NCBI GenBank assembly: GCA_002793195.1
Contig: PFPT01000032.1
Location: 1-64,000, forward strand
Direction of reading: 5' to 3'
From: Gammaproteobacteria bacterium CG_4_10_14_0_2_um_filter_38_22
GTDB lineage: Bacteria > Pseudomonadota > Gammaproteobacteria > Coxiellales > Coxiellaceae
Length of the DNA stretch: 64,000 nucleotides
Under the pieces are notes generated by a model, which worked only from the letters and a program-made list of their open reading frames with translations, ran no database searches and was not told the origin of the DNA. Positions 18,840 to 28,001 of the stretch are shown here, one piece after another (position 1 is the stretch's first letter; each line of letters opens with the position of its first letter). The position numbers and the translations under genes are program-made.

Positions 18840-19659
18840 CAAAAAAAACAATTTTCTAAAACGGATTACACGTTTTTTATCCAGTAAGCCGCGCAACCAA
18901 AAAGAATTAATAGCATTACTACATGATGCGCAACAACGCGTGCTCATTAATCGTGATACGTTACAAATGTTTGAAGGCGTTCTAGCTGTATCAGGGAAAA
19001 AAGTACGCGATGTGATGGTGCCTCGCGCACAGATGGTCACAATCAGCAGCGACACCACGCTAACCGAGATGCTACCCAACATTGCACAGTCGCAACATTC
19101 TCGATTTCCCGTGACAGGAGAAAACGACAAAGTGCTGGGTGTTTTATTAGCTAAAGATTTATTACGCTTAACTATTGAGCCTAAATTAAATAACCACTCC
19201 ATTTTTGATTTAATTCGTGAAGTTATTTTTGTTCCTGAAAATAAGCCATTGGATGTGCTGTTAAAAGAATTTCGCTTAAAGCGTAATCATATGGCCATTG
19301 TTGTCAACGAATACGGCAGTATTGTAGGGCTGGTCACCATTGAAGATGTGCTCGAAGAAATTGTAGGGGAAATTGAAGATGAATATGACATCGACAACAA
19401 AGAACCGGTTATTAAAGAAATTGAAGAAAATATTTATTTGGTTAGTGCGCTGACACCACTCGATACATTTAATCGTCATTTTGGAACGCATTTCAATGAT
19501 GATGACATCGAGACCATTGGCGGATTAATTGTGCGTCACTTTGGCCATTTACCGAGACGAAATGAAAAAACCCTTTTTCATGATTTCGACGTGCAGGTTG
19601 TGAAAGCAACGCGACGCGGCGTACAATGGCTGCAATTTAAAAAAAATACTGCAAGCTAA
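18832..19659 (+). CDS. corC: CorC-type CBS-domain protein
   Basis: 275 residues: an N-terminal region with MFEGVLAVSGKKVRDVMVPR, a CBS pair (VMVPRAQMVTI and IVVNEYGSIVGLVTIEDV), and the C-terminal CorC_HlyC transporter-associated domain. There are no membrane segments, as expected for the soluble CorC class associated with magnesium/cobalt efflux. Overlaps ybeY by eight bases; lnt follows as in the conserved cluster. Confidence 0.95.
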   Translation: MSNKKNNFLKRITRFLSSKPRNQKELIALLHDAQQRVLINRDTLQMFEGVLAVSGKKVRDVMVPRAQMVTISSDTTLTEMLPNIAQSQHSRFPVTGENDKVLGVLLAKDLLRLTIEPKLNNHSIFDLIREVIFVPENKPLDVLLKEFRLKRNHMAIVVNEYGSIVGLVTIEDVLEEIVGEIEDEYDIDNKEPVIKEIEENIYLVSALTPLDTFNRHFGTHFNDDDIETIGGLIVRHFGHLPRRNEKTLFHDFDVQVVKATRRGVQWLQFKKNTAS

Positions 19660-19781
19660 TTTTTACGATCACATTTGCACTGAGAAACCGATGTTTTATG
19701 CGCTAAGAACATAACGTATTACATTGTTTTTTTCGCTTGGTTAATGCGTTAGGACATAAATTAATAAGGGATGCACCTCCT

Positions 19782-21245
19782 ATGTTTTTACCATTACTTT
19801 TTTCACTTTTATCCGGCGCTTTATTAACATTATCTTTTGCACCCTTTAATTTTTATACGCTCGCATTTATTTTACCTGCTATTTTATTGTTTATTTGGTT
19901 ACGCTCATCTGCAAAAAAAGCATTTTGGTGCGGATGGGCTTTTGGTATCGGCTTTTTTAGTACGGGTGCTTCATGGATTTACGTTAGCATTTATCAATTT
20001 GGCAATGCTTCTGTCTTGCTGGCATTATTGATTACCGGCTTGTTTGTTATTGTACTGGGATTATATCCAGCCACCTTGGGATATATTTTTCGAAAATGTT
20101 TCTCACGATTTTCAGAAGCAAAAAATTGCCTACTAATTTTTCCAGCCCTCTGGGTTGTATGGGAATATTTACGCAGCACATTATTTACTGGATTTCCCTG
20201 GATTTTATTGGGATATACACAACTGCATACGCCACTCAAAGGGTTCGCCCCAATCACAGGCATCTACGGATTATCTCTGCTCACTACTTTAATCAGTGGC
20301 GCTTTAGTTTTGCTAGCAACAAAACAAAAACGCCTTCATAAAATAATGTCGTTAATCATTATTTTTGGATGCATTGCCATTGGCTTTGGTATTGAAAATC
20401 ACGCTTGGACAAAACCCATTGGCCAATCCATTAAAGTCAGTTTAATTCAAGGCAATATTCCACAAGCAAAAAAATGGGACGTTGCTTACATCAAACATAA
20501 CATCCGTGTCTATCAAGATTTGACTTTACAACACTTCAATAGCCAGCTGATTGTTTGGCCAGAAGGTGCTTTTCCCCTTTATGCACAACAAGCTAAAAAC
20601 TTTATTCGACACCTTGGATTACGAGCAAAAAAAAATCATAGCAATATTATTTTTGGTGTACCTATTATTAATGAGAAAACAAATCAATATTACAATGGAT
20701 TATTATTAATCGGTGATAATCAAGGAGAATATTTAAAAAGACACTTAGTGCCTTTTGGTGAATATATTCCTCTGCCCGCTGTGTTTGGAAAATTCATGCG
20801 CTATTTTCATATTCCCATGTCAAACTTTTCAGCAGGTCCTGAAAAACAAGCTGAGTTAACAATCAATCAAATACGTATTAGCCCTTTTATTTGTTATGAA
20901 ATTGCTTTTCCTAGTGTTGTATTACAGTCTGCGAAACACAGTGAATTATTAGTCACCTTATCTGATGATAGCTGGTTTGGAAAATCCATTGCCTTAGCGC
21001 AGCATTTGCAAATGGCGCAAATGCGTTCGTTAGAAACAGGACGCCCGCAATTATTAAGCACCAATACGGGCATCACTGCTTTTATTTCACCGCTGGGGAA
21101 AATAATGAAAACTGCCGCGATTGATCAACGCATAGTTATCACTGATCGCATTCAACCCATGACGGGCAACACACCGCTGATGCTGTGGGGTAATGATGTT
21201 GTGCTGATTATCATTATCAGCATGTTATTACTTATTTTTATTTAA
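19782..21245 (+). CDS. lnt: Apolipoprotein N-acyltransferase Lnt
   Basis: A 487-residue inner-membrane protein with six or more N-terminal membrane segments and a nitrilase-like periplasmic domain. Catalytic Glu in WPEGAFP, Lys in LKRHLVPFGEYIP, and Cys in PFICYEIAFP are all seen. It acylates the amino terminus of lipoproteins such as BamD and LptE in this window. ATG 19782 is preferred, with AAGGG 11 bases upstream, over an upstream TTG. Its end overlaps the convergent TraI_2-like gene by 18 bases. Confidence 0.96.
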   Translation: MFLPLLFSLLSGALLTLSFAPFNFYTLAFILPAILLFIWLRSSAKKAFWCGWAFGIGFFSTGASWIYVSIYQFGNASVLLALLITGLFVIVLGLYPATLGYIFRKCFSRFSEAKNCLLIFPALWVVWEYLRSTLFTGFPWILLGYTQLHTPLKGFAPITGIYGLSLLTTLISGALVLLATKQKRLHKIMSLIIIFGCIAIGFGIENHAWTKPIGQSIKVSLIQGNIPQAKKWDVAYIKHNIRVYQDLTLQHFNSQLIVWPEGAFPLYAQQAKNFIRHLGLRAKKNHSNIIFGVPIINEKTNQYYNGLLLIGDNQGEYLKRHLVPFGEYIPLPAVFGKFMRYFHIPMSNFSAGPEKQAELTINQIRISPFICYEIAFPSVVLQSAKHSELLVTLSDDSWFGKSIALAQHLQMAQMRSLETGRPQLLSTNTGITAFISPLGKIMKTAAIDQRIVITDRIQPMTGNTPLMLWGNDVVLIIIISMLLLIFI

Positions 21246-22448
21246 ATGATTACCTGAAACAATCGCATTGTAATTCGCCGGGCTCTGATGTTGTTCATTG
21301 ATCATGGCTTTATGTGTTTTTAACGAAGATGTTTCTGGTATCGCTTTATGAATAAAAACTTTTTCAGCAGCCACTACCATACCCTCATGTGATGAACGTG
21401 CTTTTTGAGCACCGCCTGAAAAAGTGCCATAGGCAACTGACTCAGCAGAAAAATACTGTGCGTGCAAAAAATCGCTGCCTCCTTTTTTCGCTATACCCAT
21501 TGCATTACCGAATTGCGCAAAAACAACAGCAAAATTAACAGGTGATTTAGAAATATCCGCAAATTGTTTGAATATTTTTTTCTCAATTAAAATACCTTCA
21601 TTGACAACATGAACACCCGCATTGTCGGTATTCACTGCAATATCCCCTTTTTCGATACCTTCTTTAAGCCAACGATAAAAGCGATCACCTTCCTCAGTCG
21701 CAACCGGCACTGTTTCTTCAACTAACGCACCATCTAACGTGTTTAAAACAGCAATAATATCTTCACGCTTGATAATACCCAATATCCAAGTAATCTCTTT
21801 GCTGCCCACACCTTCTTGGCCTAACAAGGCAGCCAGCCAATCTGAAAAAACAACCACATCACTGGATAACCACAAAAAAATATCATTCGGAATCAGTTGT
21901 CGCGCTAATAATGGCGTTACTTCTGCTTCAATTCGCAAATAAGAAGCAGCAATAGGGTACATTTTATAGTAATCAGTTTGATTGATCATCGAACCAGACA
22001 AGGGATTCCAGTCACGAATAAACTCGCCATCTTGATCCGTTAAAGTAATGCATTGATTGCTCATGACACGACCAAGATCTTTTAACAATGCCGCAGAAAA
22101 CACGGCGAATTTTAATAATGGCGTTGTTTGGTTTTTTCGAAGTTGGCAATATTTCTGAAATACTGCTGCAGTACGGGCTAATCCATAATTCAATAAACTG
22201 CCTAAAATGCCGTTGCTTTTATGCGGAAGTAATTGGGCAAATTCCATGAAATTTTTAATCAGCTCGCCATAAGAACGGTCAAAATCATCTTGAGGTAATT
22301 CTGCCAAATCACGAAACTGACGCAACAGTCCCTTATGACGCGCGCTGAATAATAATTCGTCCGCACTCAGTACAGGTAGCAAATAACCTTCCTGGTAAGT
22401 GTGTAATTTAGGGTGCGACGACACACCCGAAGTGCCTTTAATAAACAT
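21228..22448 (-). CDS. TraI_2/MobH-like protein with apparently lost metal-binding motifs
   Basis: 406 residues. The N-terminal about 250 align by eye with the TraI_2 domain of MobH-type relaxases of integrative conjugative elements: EGYLLPVLSADELLFSARH, a region where relaxases have HHHxGLLxH but here NGILGSLLNYGL, and LLKDLGR where relaxases have LHDLGK. The HD-type metal ligands are thus mostly replaced. The C-terminus is Ser/His-rich without known fold. It sits alone on the minus strand between lnt and leuS with no other conjugation gene, so it is probably a domesticated protein with a non-relaxase role. The family link is by pattern memory, not alignment. Confidence 0.6.
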   Translation of the reverse strand: MFIKGTSGVSSHPKLHTYQEGYLLPVLSADELLFSARHKGLLRQFRDLAELPQDDFDRSYGELIKNFMEFAQLLPHKSNGILGSLLNYGLARTAAVFQKYCQLRKNQTTPLLKFAVFSAALLKDLGRVMSNQCITLTDQDGEFIRDWNPLSGSMINQTDYYKMYPIAASYLRIEAEVTPLLARQLIPNDIFLWLSSDVVVFSDWLAALLGQEGVGSKEITWILGIIKREDIIAVLNTLDGALVEETVPVATEEGDRFYRWLKEGIEKGDIAVNTDNAGVHVVNEGILIEKKIFKQFADISKSPVNFAVVFAQFGNAMGIAKKGGSDFLHAQYFSAESVAYGTFSGGAQKARSSHEGMVVAAEKVFIHKAIPETSSLKTHKAMINEQHQSPANYNAIVSGNHLNKNK

Positions 22449-22644
22449 GATGATTCATCCACAATCAAACAGTTCAAACGCCCAAATTGTAGCACTTTTA
22501 CAATTGGTTATCTATTTTTGAAATTGATCAAAATGTACAATATCAAGCGTTCTTCCTTGACAGTAAAGACAAGATCTTTCATTCTTCCAGAGGTTTGAAT
22601 CCCCCTTTTTCTCAACCTATTAAACTTGGAATAAGAATTTGATC

Positions 22645-25029
22645 ATGCACACCGATTATCAACCCGCAGAAATTGAATCATCCGTACAATCAGATTGGGA
22701 AAAAAACGCTGTTTTTACAGCTAAAGAAGATCAACCTAATGAGAAGTTCTATTGTCTTTCTATGTTGCCTTATCCCAGCGGCGAACTGCATATGGGGCAC
22801 ACACGTAATTACACAATTGGTGATGTGATTGCACGTTACCAACGCATGCAGAAAAAAAATGTATTACAGCCGATGGGCTGGGATGCATTTGGATTACCCG
22901 CTGAAAATGCCGCAATTGCTCATAAATTGGCACCCAGTGTTTGGACGCGTAACAATATTGAAAAAATGCGCGGACAATTAAAAAAAATGGGGCTTGCTAT
23001 TGATTGGACACGTGAAATTGCAACCTGCGACGTCACCTACTATCGCTGGGAACAATGGTTATTTATTCAACTCTATAAAAAAGGATTGGCTTACAAAAAA
23101 AAATCCTTGGTTAATTGGGACCCCATTGATCAAACAGTTTTAGCCAATGAACAAGTGGTCGATGGCAAAGGTTGGCGCTCTGGTGCACCTGTGGAGCGTC
23201 GTGAAATTGCCCAATGGTTTTTAAAAATCACCGATTATGCCGAAGAATTATTAACCGGTTTAGATGACTTAACGGGTTGGCCACAACAAGTCACACAAAT
23301 GCAACGCAATTGGATTGGAAAATCAACGGGGGTTGAAATTGATTTTACTGTAAATGATTCCGCCATTACCATTTACACAACACGCCCTGATACATTAATG
23401 GGTGTAACTTATTTAGGTATTGCTATTGAACATCCGCTTGCAAAAATGGCGGCTGAAAAAAATCCATCATTAAAAAAATTTATTACAGAAAATAAAAATT
23501 CCGGTGTCTCTGAAGTTGATATTGCGACTCAAGAAAAACGGGGTATGGATACTGGTTTATGGGCAACGCACCCTGTCACGCAGGAAAAAATACCAGTATG
23601 GGTTACCAATTTTGTACTGATGGAATATGGTTCTGGTGCGGTTATGGCTGTGCCTGCACATGATGAGCGTGATCATGCGTTTGCCAAAAAATACCATCTA
23701 AAAATCACACCCGTCATTAAAGCACCTGAAACATGGGATTTTAATCAAGCAGCTTATACAGAATGCGATCAAAATGAACTAGCGCAAGCTTGTAAAACAT
23801 GGTGCGATAAAAAAATAGCGAAATTGCGCATCAATTATCGCTTGCGTGATTGGGGCATTTCACGTCAACGCTACTGGGGAACGCCTATTCCAATGATTCA
23901 TTGTGAGCATTGCGGTGATGTTCCTGTTAATGAAAGTGACTTACCAGTCGTATTACCCGAAAATTTAATTCCAACAGGAGCGGGGTCACCACTGGCCAAC
24001 TGTGAAGCCTTTTACAAAACCACCTGCCCTACTTGCAAAAAACCAGCTAAACGCGAAACTGATACCATGGATACTTTTATGGAATCATCTTGGTATTACG
24101 CACGCTATTGTTCATACAATGCAAACCATGCCATTTTAGATAAACGCGCCAATGACTGGACACCTGTAGATCAATACATTGGTGGTATTGAACATGCCAT
24201 TTTGCACTTATTATATGCTCGTTTTATGCATAAAATACTGCGTGATCTCGGTATTTTAAGCTCAAATGAACCATTCAAAAAATTGTTAACACAAGGAATG
24301 GTATTAAAAGACGGCGTCAAAATGTCGAAATCAAAAGGCAACGTGGTTGCGCTTGAATCATTCGTTGAAAAATATGGCGCTGATACAGCACGTTTGTTTA
24401 TGCTATTTGCAGCACCACCCGAATTATCACTCGAATGGTCTGATGCAGGCGTTGAAGGGTCACATCGTTTTTTGAAAAAAATATGGAAATTCGCAACACA
24501 ACTCATTACATTAGACAAACTGAGCCAGCCTAACACGCAGCGCTCTAACCATTATCACGACATGCATCAAATCTTACAGCAAGCCAATCAAGACATGGAG
24601 CGACAACAATACAATACGGTTGTATCTGCTTGCATGAAGTTACTTAATTTATTGCAAACCATCGATCTTACGAATAGCAATGCAACATTTTTACATGAGG
24701 GATTCAGTATACTATTACGCTTACTGTCACCGATTGTCCCACATATTACACAGCATCTTTGGCATGAGCTGGGTTATGGCAAAAATATTTTAGATGCAAC
24801 ATGGCCCAAAGTTGATGTCAATGCATTAGCGTCAGCACAAATCGAGATGATGATTCAAATTAATGGAAAATTACGCGGAAAAATTTTAATTTCACCCAAT
24901 CAAGATGAAGCGTCCATCAAAAAATTGGCCTTATCACATGAAAATATACAACGCACTATACAAGACAAAAAAATTCATCGTATTATTGTTGTACCTAAAC
25001 GATTAATTAATATTGTGGTGGAAGCATGA
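22645..25029 (+). CDS. leuS: Leucyl-tRNA synthetase
   Basis: A 794-residue class I synthetase with HMGH (HIGH variant) in the N-terminal Rossmann fold, the inserted editing domain, and KMSKS. It charges tRNA-Leu and edits mischarged products. It is shorter than the E. coli enzyme (860), but all main motifs are present. ATG 22645 is chosen over TTG 22639. A TTGACA at 22557-22562 with a 17-base spacer to a weak CATTCT may be the promoter. The stop overlaps lptE (ATGA), opening a tightly packed operon. Confidence 0.98.
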   Translation: MHTDYQPAEIESSVQSDWEKNAVFTAKEDQPNEKFYCLSMLPYPSGELHMGHTRNYTIGDVIARYQRMQKKNVLQPMGWDAFGLPAENAAIAHKLAPSVWTRNNIEKMRGQLKKMGLAIDWTREIATCDVTYYRWEQWLFIQLYKKGLAYKKKSLVNWDPIDQTVLANEQVVDGKGWRSGAPVERREIAQWFLKITDYAEELLTGLDDLTGWPQQVTQMQRNWIGKSTGVEIDFTVNDSAITIYTTRPDTLMGVTYLGIAIEHPLAKMAAEKNPSLKKFITENKNSGVSEVDIATQEKRGMDTGLWATHPVTQEKIPVWVTNFVLMEYGSGAVMAVPAHDERDHAFAKKYHLKITPVIKAPETWDFNQAAYTECDQNELAQACKTWCDKKIAKLRINYRLRDWGISRQRYWGTPIPMIHCEHCGDVPVNESDLPVVLPENLIPTGAGSPLANCEAFYKTTCPTCKKPAKRETDTMDTFMESSWYYARYCSYNANHAILDKRANDWTPVDQYIGGIEHAILHLLYARFMHKILRDLGILSSNEPFKKLLTQGMVLKDGVKMSKSKGNVVALESFVEKYGADTARLFMLFAAPPELSLEWSDAGVEGSHRFLKKIWKFATQLITLDKLSQPNTQRSNHYHDMHQILQQANQDMERQQYNTVVSACMKLLNLLQTIDLTNSNATFLHEGFSILLRLLSPIVPHITQHLWHELGYGKNILDATWPKVDVNALASAQIEMMIQINGKLRGKILISPNQDEASIKKLALSHENIQRTIQDKKIHRIIVVPKRLINIVVEA

Positions 25030-25568
25030 AATATATAATTGCATTAACAGTGATCATTTTTTCTTTGCTTAGCGTAGGCTGCGGCTTTCATGCGCGTACA
25101 AACGCCAGTTTTCCAGCTGAATTAAAGCGATTTTATTTTTCAAGCGAAAGGCCATACACTGTTCTTTCAATTCAACTTAAGCAATTGCTTAAATCCATGG
25201 GTGCCGTGCGCGTAAAAAAACCATCCGAAGCAAAATTCACCATTCTCATTACACGCGATCATTTTGCCTATAATCGACCTGACGTAGTGAATTCCACCTT
25301 ACCTACTGCTATGAACTATTCACAAACAGTGAAAATTTCCATTATAGAAAATTTGAATCATACTATGATTGCATCACAGTTGTTTACCACATCACAATCC
25401 TTAACGCTGAATGCAGGACAAATCTACACCATCAATGAAAATAATTTAATTAAATCCGAACTGAATCGTAACTTAATTTCACTAATTTATTATTGGATTT
25501 TATCCTATAAAACAAGAGATGTACTTCATCATGCAAGTATCATGCAATCAACTCAACGCGCATCTTGA
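25026..25568 (+). CDS. lptE: LPS-assembly lipoprotein LptE
   Basis: 180 residues with a lipoprotein signal: a hydrophobic run and Cys19 in SVGCGFH, a slightly irregular lipobox. The mature part begins CGFHARTNASFPAELKRF, the usual LptE start. It plugs the LptD barrel that places LPS on the outer leaflet. Position between leuS and holA is the standard one. Coupled to leuS by a 4-base overlap. Confidence 0.92.
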   Translation: MKYIIALTVIIFSLLSVGCGFHARTNASFPAELKRFYFSSERPYTVLSIQLKQLLKSMGAVRVKKPSEAKFTILITRDHFAYNRPDVVNSTLPTAMNYSQTVKISIIENLNHTMIASQLFTTSQSLTLNAGQIYTINENNLIKSELNRNLISLIYYWILSYKTRDVLHHASIMQSTQRAS

Positions 25569-26436
25569 AAAAACATTATCTCCGCTATACTTGATTAGCG
25601 GAGATGAGCCTTTGTTGATACAAGATACACGAAAGCAAATCATCAAAACCGCGCGCACACATGGATTTTCAGACAAAGCAGTGATGCATATTGACTCAGG
25701 ATTTCGAATTGAGGCATTATTTGAGTCTATTCAGAATCAACACTTATTTGCTGAAAAAAAAATAATTGATATTCGAAACCCCAATGGAAAATGCGATGCA
25801 ACGCTGTTTGCATTATTTCAACAATATCTTTCTCATCCATCCACTGATCGTTTACTCATCATCAGCACAGAAAAACTCACTCCGGCGCAACAAAAATCGA
25901 GCTGGTTTGATTATCTAAAAAAACATGCGGTTTTTATTCCTGTCTGGCCAATCACAATAGATGCACTGCCATCATGGATTATGCAACGTGCACGGCAATC
26001 CACGATTACCTTATCGCCAGAAACTGCCAAAATCATCGCGCATTACTGCGAAGGCAATTTACTAGCGGCACAACAAGCCATTGAGAAATTACAAATACAT
26101 TACGCTAATACAACTATTACTCAAGAACAAGTCATGACCGTATTATCTGATCATGCCCGTTTTAACCTGTTTGATTTATCGATTGCATTACGCAATGCAG
26201 ACACACAAAAAATCATCCGTATGCTCATACAATTTCAACAAACGCATGCGGAACCTATTTTAGTATTGTGGCATATTGCACGATTTATCCGTGAAAACAT
26301 CACCTCAAATAAAAATATCTATAAAATGAAAAAAGCATTACAACAAGCAGCCAATGTGGATGTGCTAATTAAAAGCGCCTCAGACAAAGCCATATGGCAA
26401 GCCTTGCTGGCATTATCACTCATGTGCAAACCATAG
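25531..26436 (+). CDS. holA: DNA polymerase III delta subunit HolA
   Basis: 301 residues from ATG 25531, overlapping the lptE end by 38 bases. LYLISGDEPLLIQD is the N-terminal landmark, followed by the AAA-like fold and a C-terminal collar region (LLALSLMCKP). The delta subunit opens the beta clamp in the clamp loader. Divergent in sequence, as HolA usually is; order lptE-holA-nadD supports the call. Confidence 0.94.
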   Translation: MQVSCNQLNAHLEKTLSPLYLISGDEPLLIQDTRKQIIKTARTHGFSDKAVMHIDSGFRIEALFESIQNQHLFAEKKIIDIRNPNGKCDATLFALFQQYLSHPSTDRLLIISTEKLTPAQQKSSWFDYLKKHAVFIPVWPITIDALPSWIMQRARQSTITLSPETAKIIAHYCEGNLLAAQQAIEKLQIHYANTTITQEQVMTVLSDHARFNLFDLSIALRNADTQKIIRMLIQFQQTHAEPILVLWHIARFIRENITSNKNIYKMKKALQQAANVDVLIKSASDKAIWQALLALSLMCKP

Positions 26437-26445
26437 GATAGACAA

Positions 26446-27063
26446 GTGAAAAAATCATTAGGCATTTTGGGTGGAACATTTAACCCAATACATGAAGCAC
26501 ATATTGCCATTGCCAATCACGCATTAACAGCATTTGAATTAGACGCTGTCGAACTCATTCCTTGTTTTCAGCCACCGCATCGCGAAACACCAGATGCGAG
26601 TCCTGCAGATCGATTAATCATGGTTGGTTTAGCAATAAAAAATCATCCAAAATTAAAAGTGAATGATTTTGAAATTCAACAAAAACAAATCAGTTACACC
26701 GTCAATACATTACTTATGCTTCACAAAAAAATGCCCGACAGTGTTTTATATTATATTGTAGGCGCTGATGCTTTTGCGCAATTTGACACTTGGCATCAAT
26801 GGAAAAAGATTTTTTCACTTGCTCATTTAATTGTAGTCAGTCGGCACAACAAAACAATACAAATGCCTACTGTTGTTGACACTTTTCTCAACGAACATAA
26901 TCTGAAATCACAACTGCATTTTTTAAATATCAACGACATTCCTGTTTCTGCAACACAGATTCGCAAAGCCATTCTTTTAGGCGAAAAAAATATTGCCGGA
27001 TTGAATCAAAACGTCTTCAATTATATCCAGGAAAAGAAGTTGTATTGTGAAAATAAAAAGTAA
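26446..27063 (+). CDS. nadD: Nicotinate-nucleotide adenylyltransferase NadD
   Basis: 205 residues with GGTFNPIHEAHI (nucleotidyltransferase motif), PPHRE, and ISATxIR as VSATQIRKAIL. It converts nicotinate mononucleotide to deamido-NAD. GTG start at 26446 with AGGA seven bases upstream. The salvage genes pncA and pncB at 36.9-38.8 kb feed the same step. Confidence 0.97.
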   Translation: MKKSLGILGGTFNPIHEAHIAIANHALTAFELDAVELIPCFQPPHRETPDASPADRLIMVGLAIKNHPKLKVNDFEIQQKQISYTVNTLLMLHKKMPDSVLYYIVGADAFAQFDTWHQWKKIFSLAHLIVVSRHNKTIQMPTVVDTFLNEHNLKSQLHFLNINDIPVSATQIRKAILLGEKNIAGLNQNVFNYIQEKKLYCENKK

Positions 27064-27167
27064 TCGCGCGTTGTTTCTGCAAACAAAAGAAATCGTACAT
27101 CTCGATCACTTGTTGCCATCTCTCAAAACCGCTATCATTGCTCTTTTTTTGAAACCCAGGTATCCAC

Positions 27168-27521
27168 ATGAAGCTTCCACAGTTAATTAAATTTATTCAA
27201 AAACAGCTAGCAGACAACAAAGCGGATCACATCGTTGAATTAGATGTAAAGTCATTAACTGATTCCTTTGACGCCATGATCATTGCTACTGGAACATCAA
27301 CACGTCACGTACAATCTATTTCAAAGAAATTGATTGCAGCCGCAAAAGAAGCCGGTATTCGCCCAATGGGCGTGGAAGGCGAACCATTTGCAGAATGGGT
27401 TTTAATTGATTTTGGTGATGTGGTTGTACACGTGATGTTAAAATCTCAACGTGATTTATATCAATTAGAAAAATTATGGGCTGTGTCAGAACAATTTAAA
27501 AAAGACAAATCGGCCAAGTAA
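27168..27521 (+). CDS. rsfS: Ribosomal silencing factor RsfS
   Basis: 117 residues matching the RsfS/YbeB family: DAMIIATGTSTRHVQSI and EGEPFAEWVLIDFGDVVVHVM. It binds ribosomal protein L14 and blocks subunit joining when nutrients are low. The usual neighbour rlmH follows 12 bases later. Confidence 0.97.
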   Translation: MKLPQLIKFIQKQLADNKADHIVELDVKSLTDSFDAMIIATGTSTRHVQSISKKLIAAAKEAGIRPMGVEGEPFAEWVLIDFGDVVVHVMLKSQRDLYQLEKLWAVSEQFKKDKSAK

Positions 27522-27533
27522 AGTGATACTGTT

Positions 27534-28001
27534 GTGATTATTCAAATTATTGCCATAGGCAAAGGAATGCCCGCTTGGGTTGAAACAGGTTATGCAGAAT
27601 ACGCCAATCGAATGCCTGCTGATTATCGCGTTCAATTAGCGGCCATTTCTGCTGAAAAACGAGGCAAAAACACAGATATCCAAAAAATTATTCACATTGA
27701 AGAAGCCAAAATAACGGCCACTATTATTAAAGGCAGTTACCGTGTCGCGCTAGATCGTACAGGAAAGACGCTTTGTACAAAAACGCTCGCAAAACAGCTT
27801 CAAACGTGGCACGATAACCAGCAATCGGTTTGCTTTGTTATTGGCGGACCAGAGGGATTGTCAGATGATTTTTTGAAACAGGCGGACGCAGTATGGTCAT
27901 TGTCAGAAATGACCTTGCCACACCCGCTGGTTCGCGTCGTACTGGCAGAACAACTTTATCGTGCTTGGAGTATAACCGTTAACCACCCTTATCACCGATG
28001 A
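27534..28001 (+). CDS. rlmH: 23S rRNA (pseudouridine1915-N3)-methyltransferase RlmH
   Basis: 155 residues of the SPOUT knot class: FVIGGPEGLSDDF and LSEMTLPHPLVRVVLAEQLYRA are the SAM-knot motifs. Methylates pseudouridine 1915 in helix 69. GTG start at 27534. The stop overlaps the mrdA start by 4 bases. Confidence 0.97.
   Translation: MIIQIIAIGKGMPAWVETGYAEYANRMPADYRVQLAAISAEKRGKNTDIQKIIHIEEAKITATIIKGSYRVALDRTGKTLCTKTLAKQLQTWHDNQQSVCFVIGGPEGLSDDFLKQADAVWSLSEMTLPHPLVRVVLAEQLYRAWSITVNHPYHR

Noticed and set aside
24171-24536. 121-codon minus-strand ORF
   Set aside because: Antisense to the leuS catalytic region.
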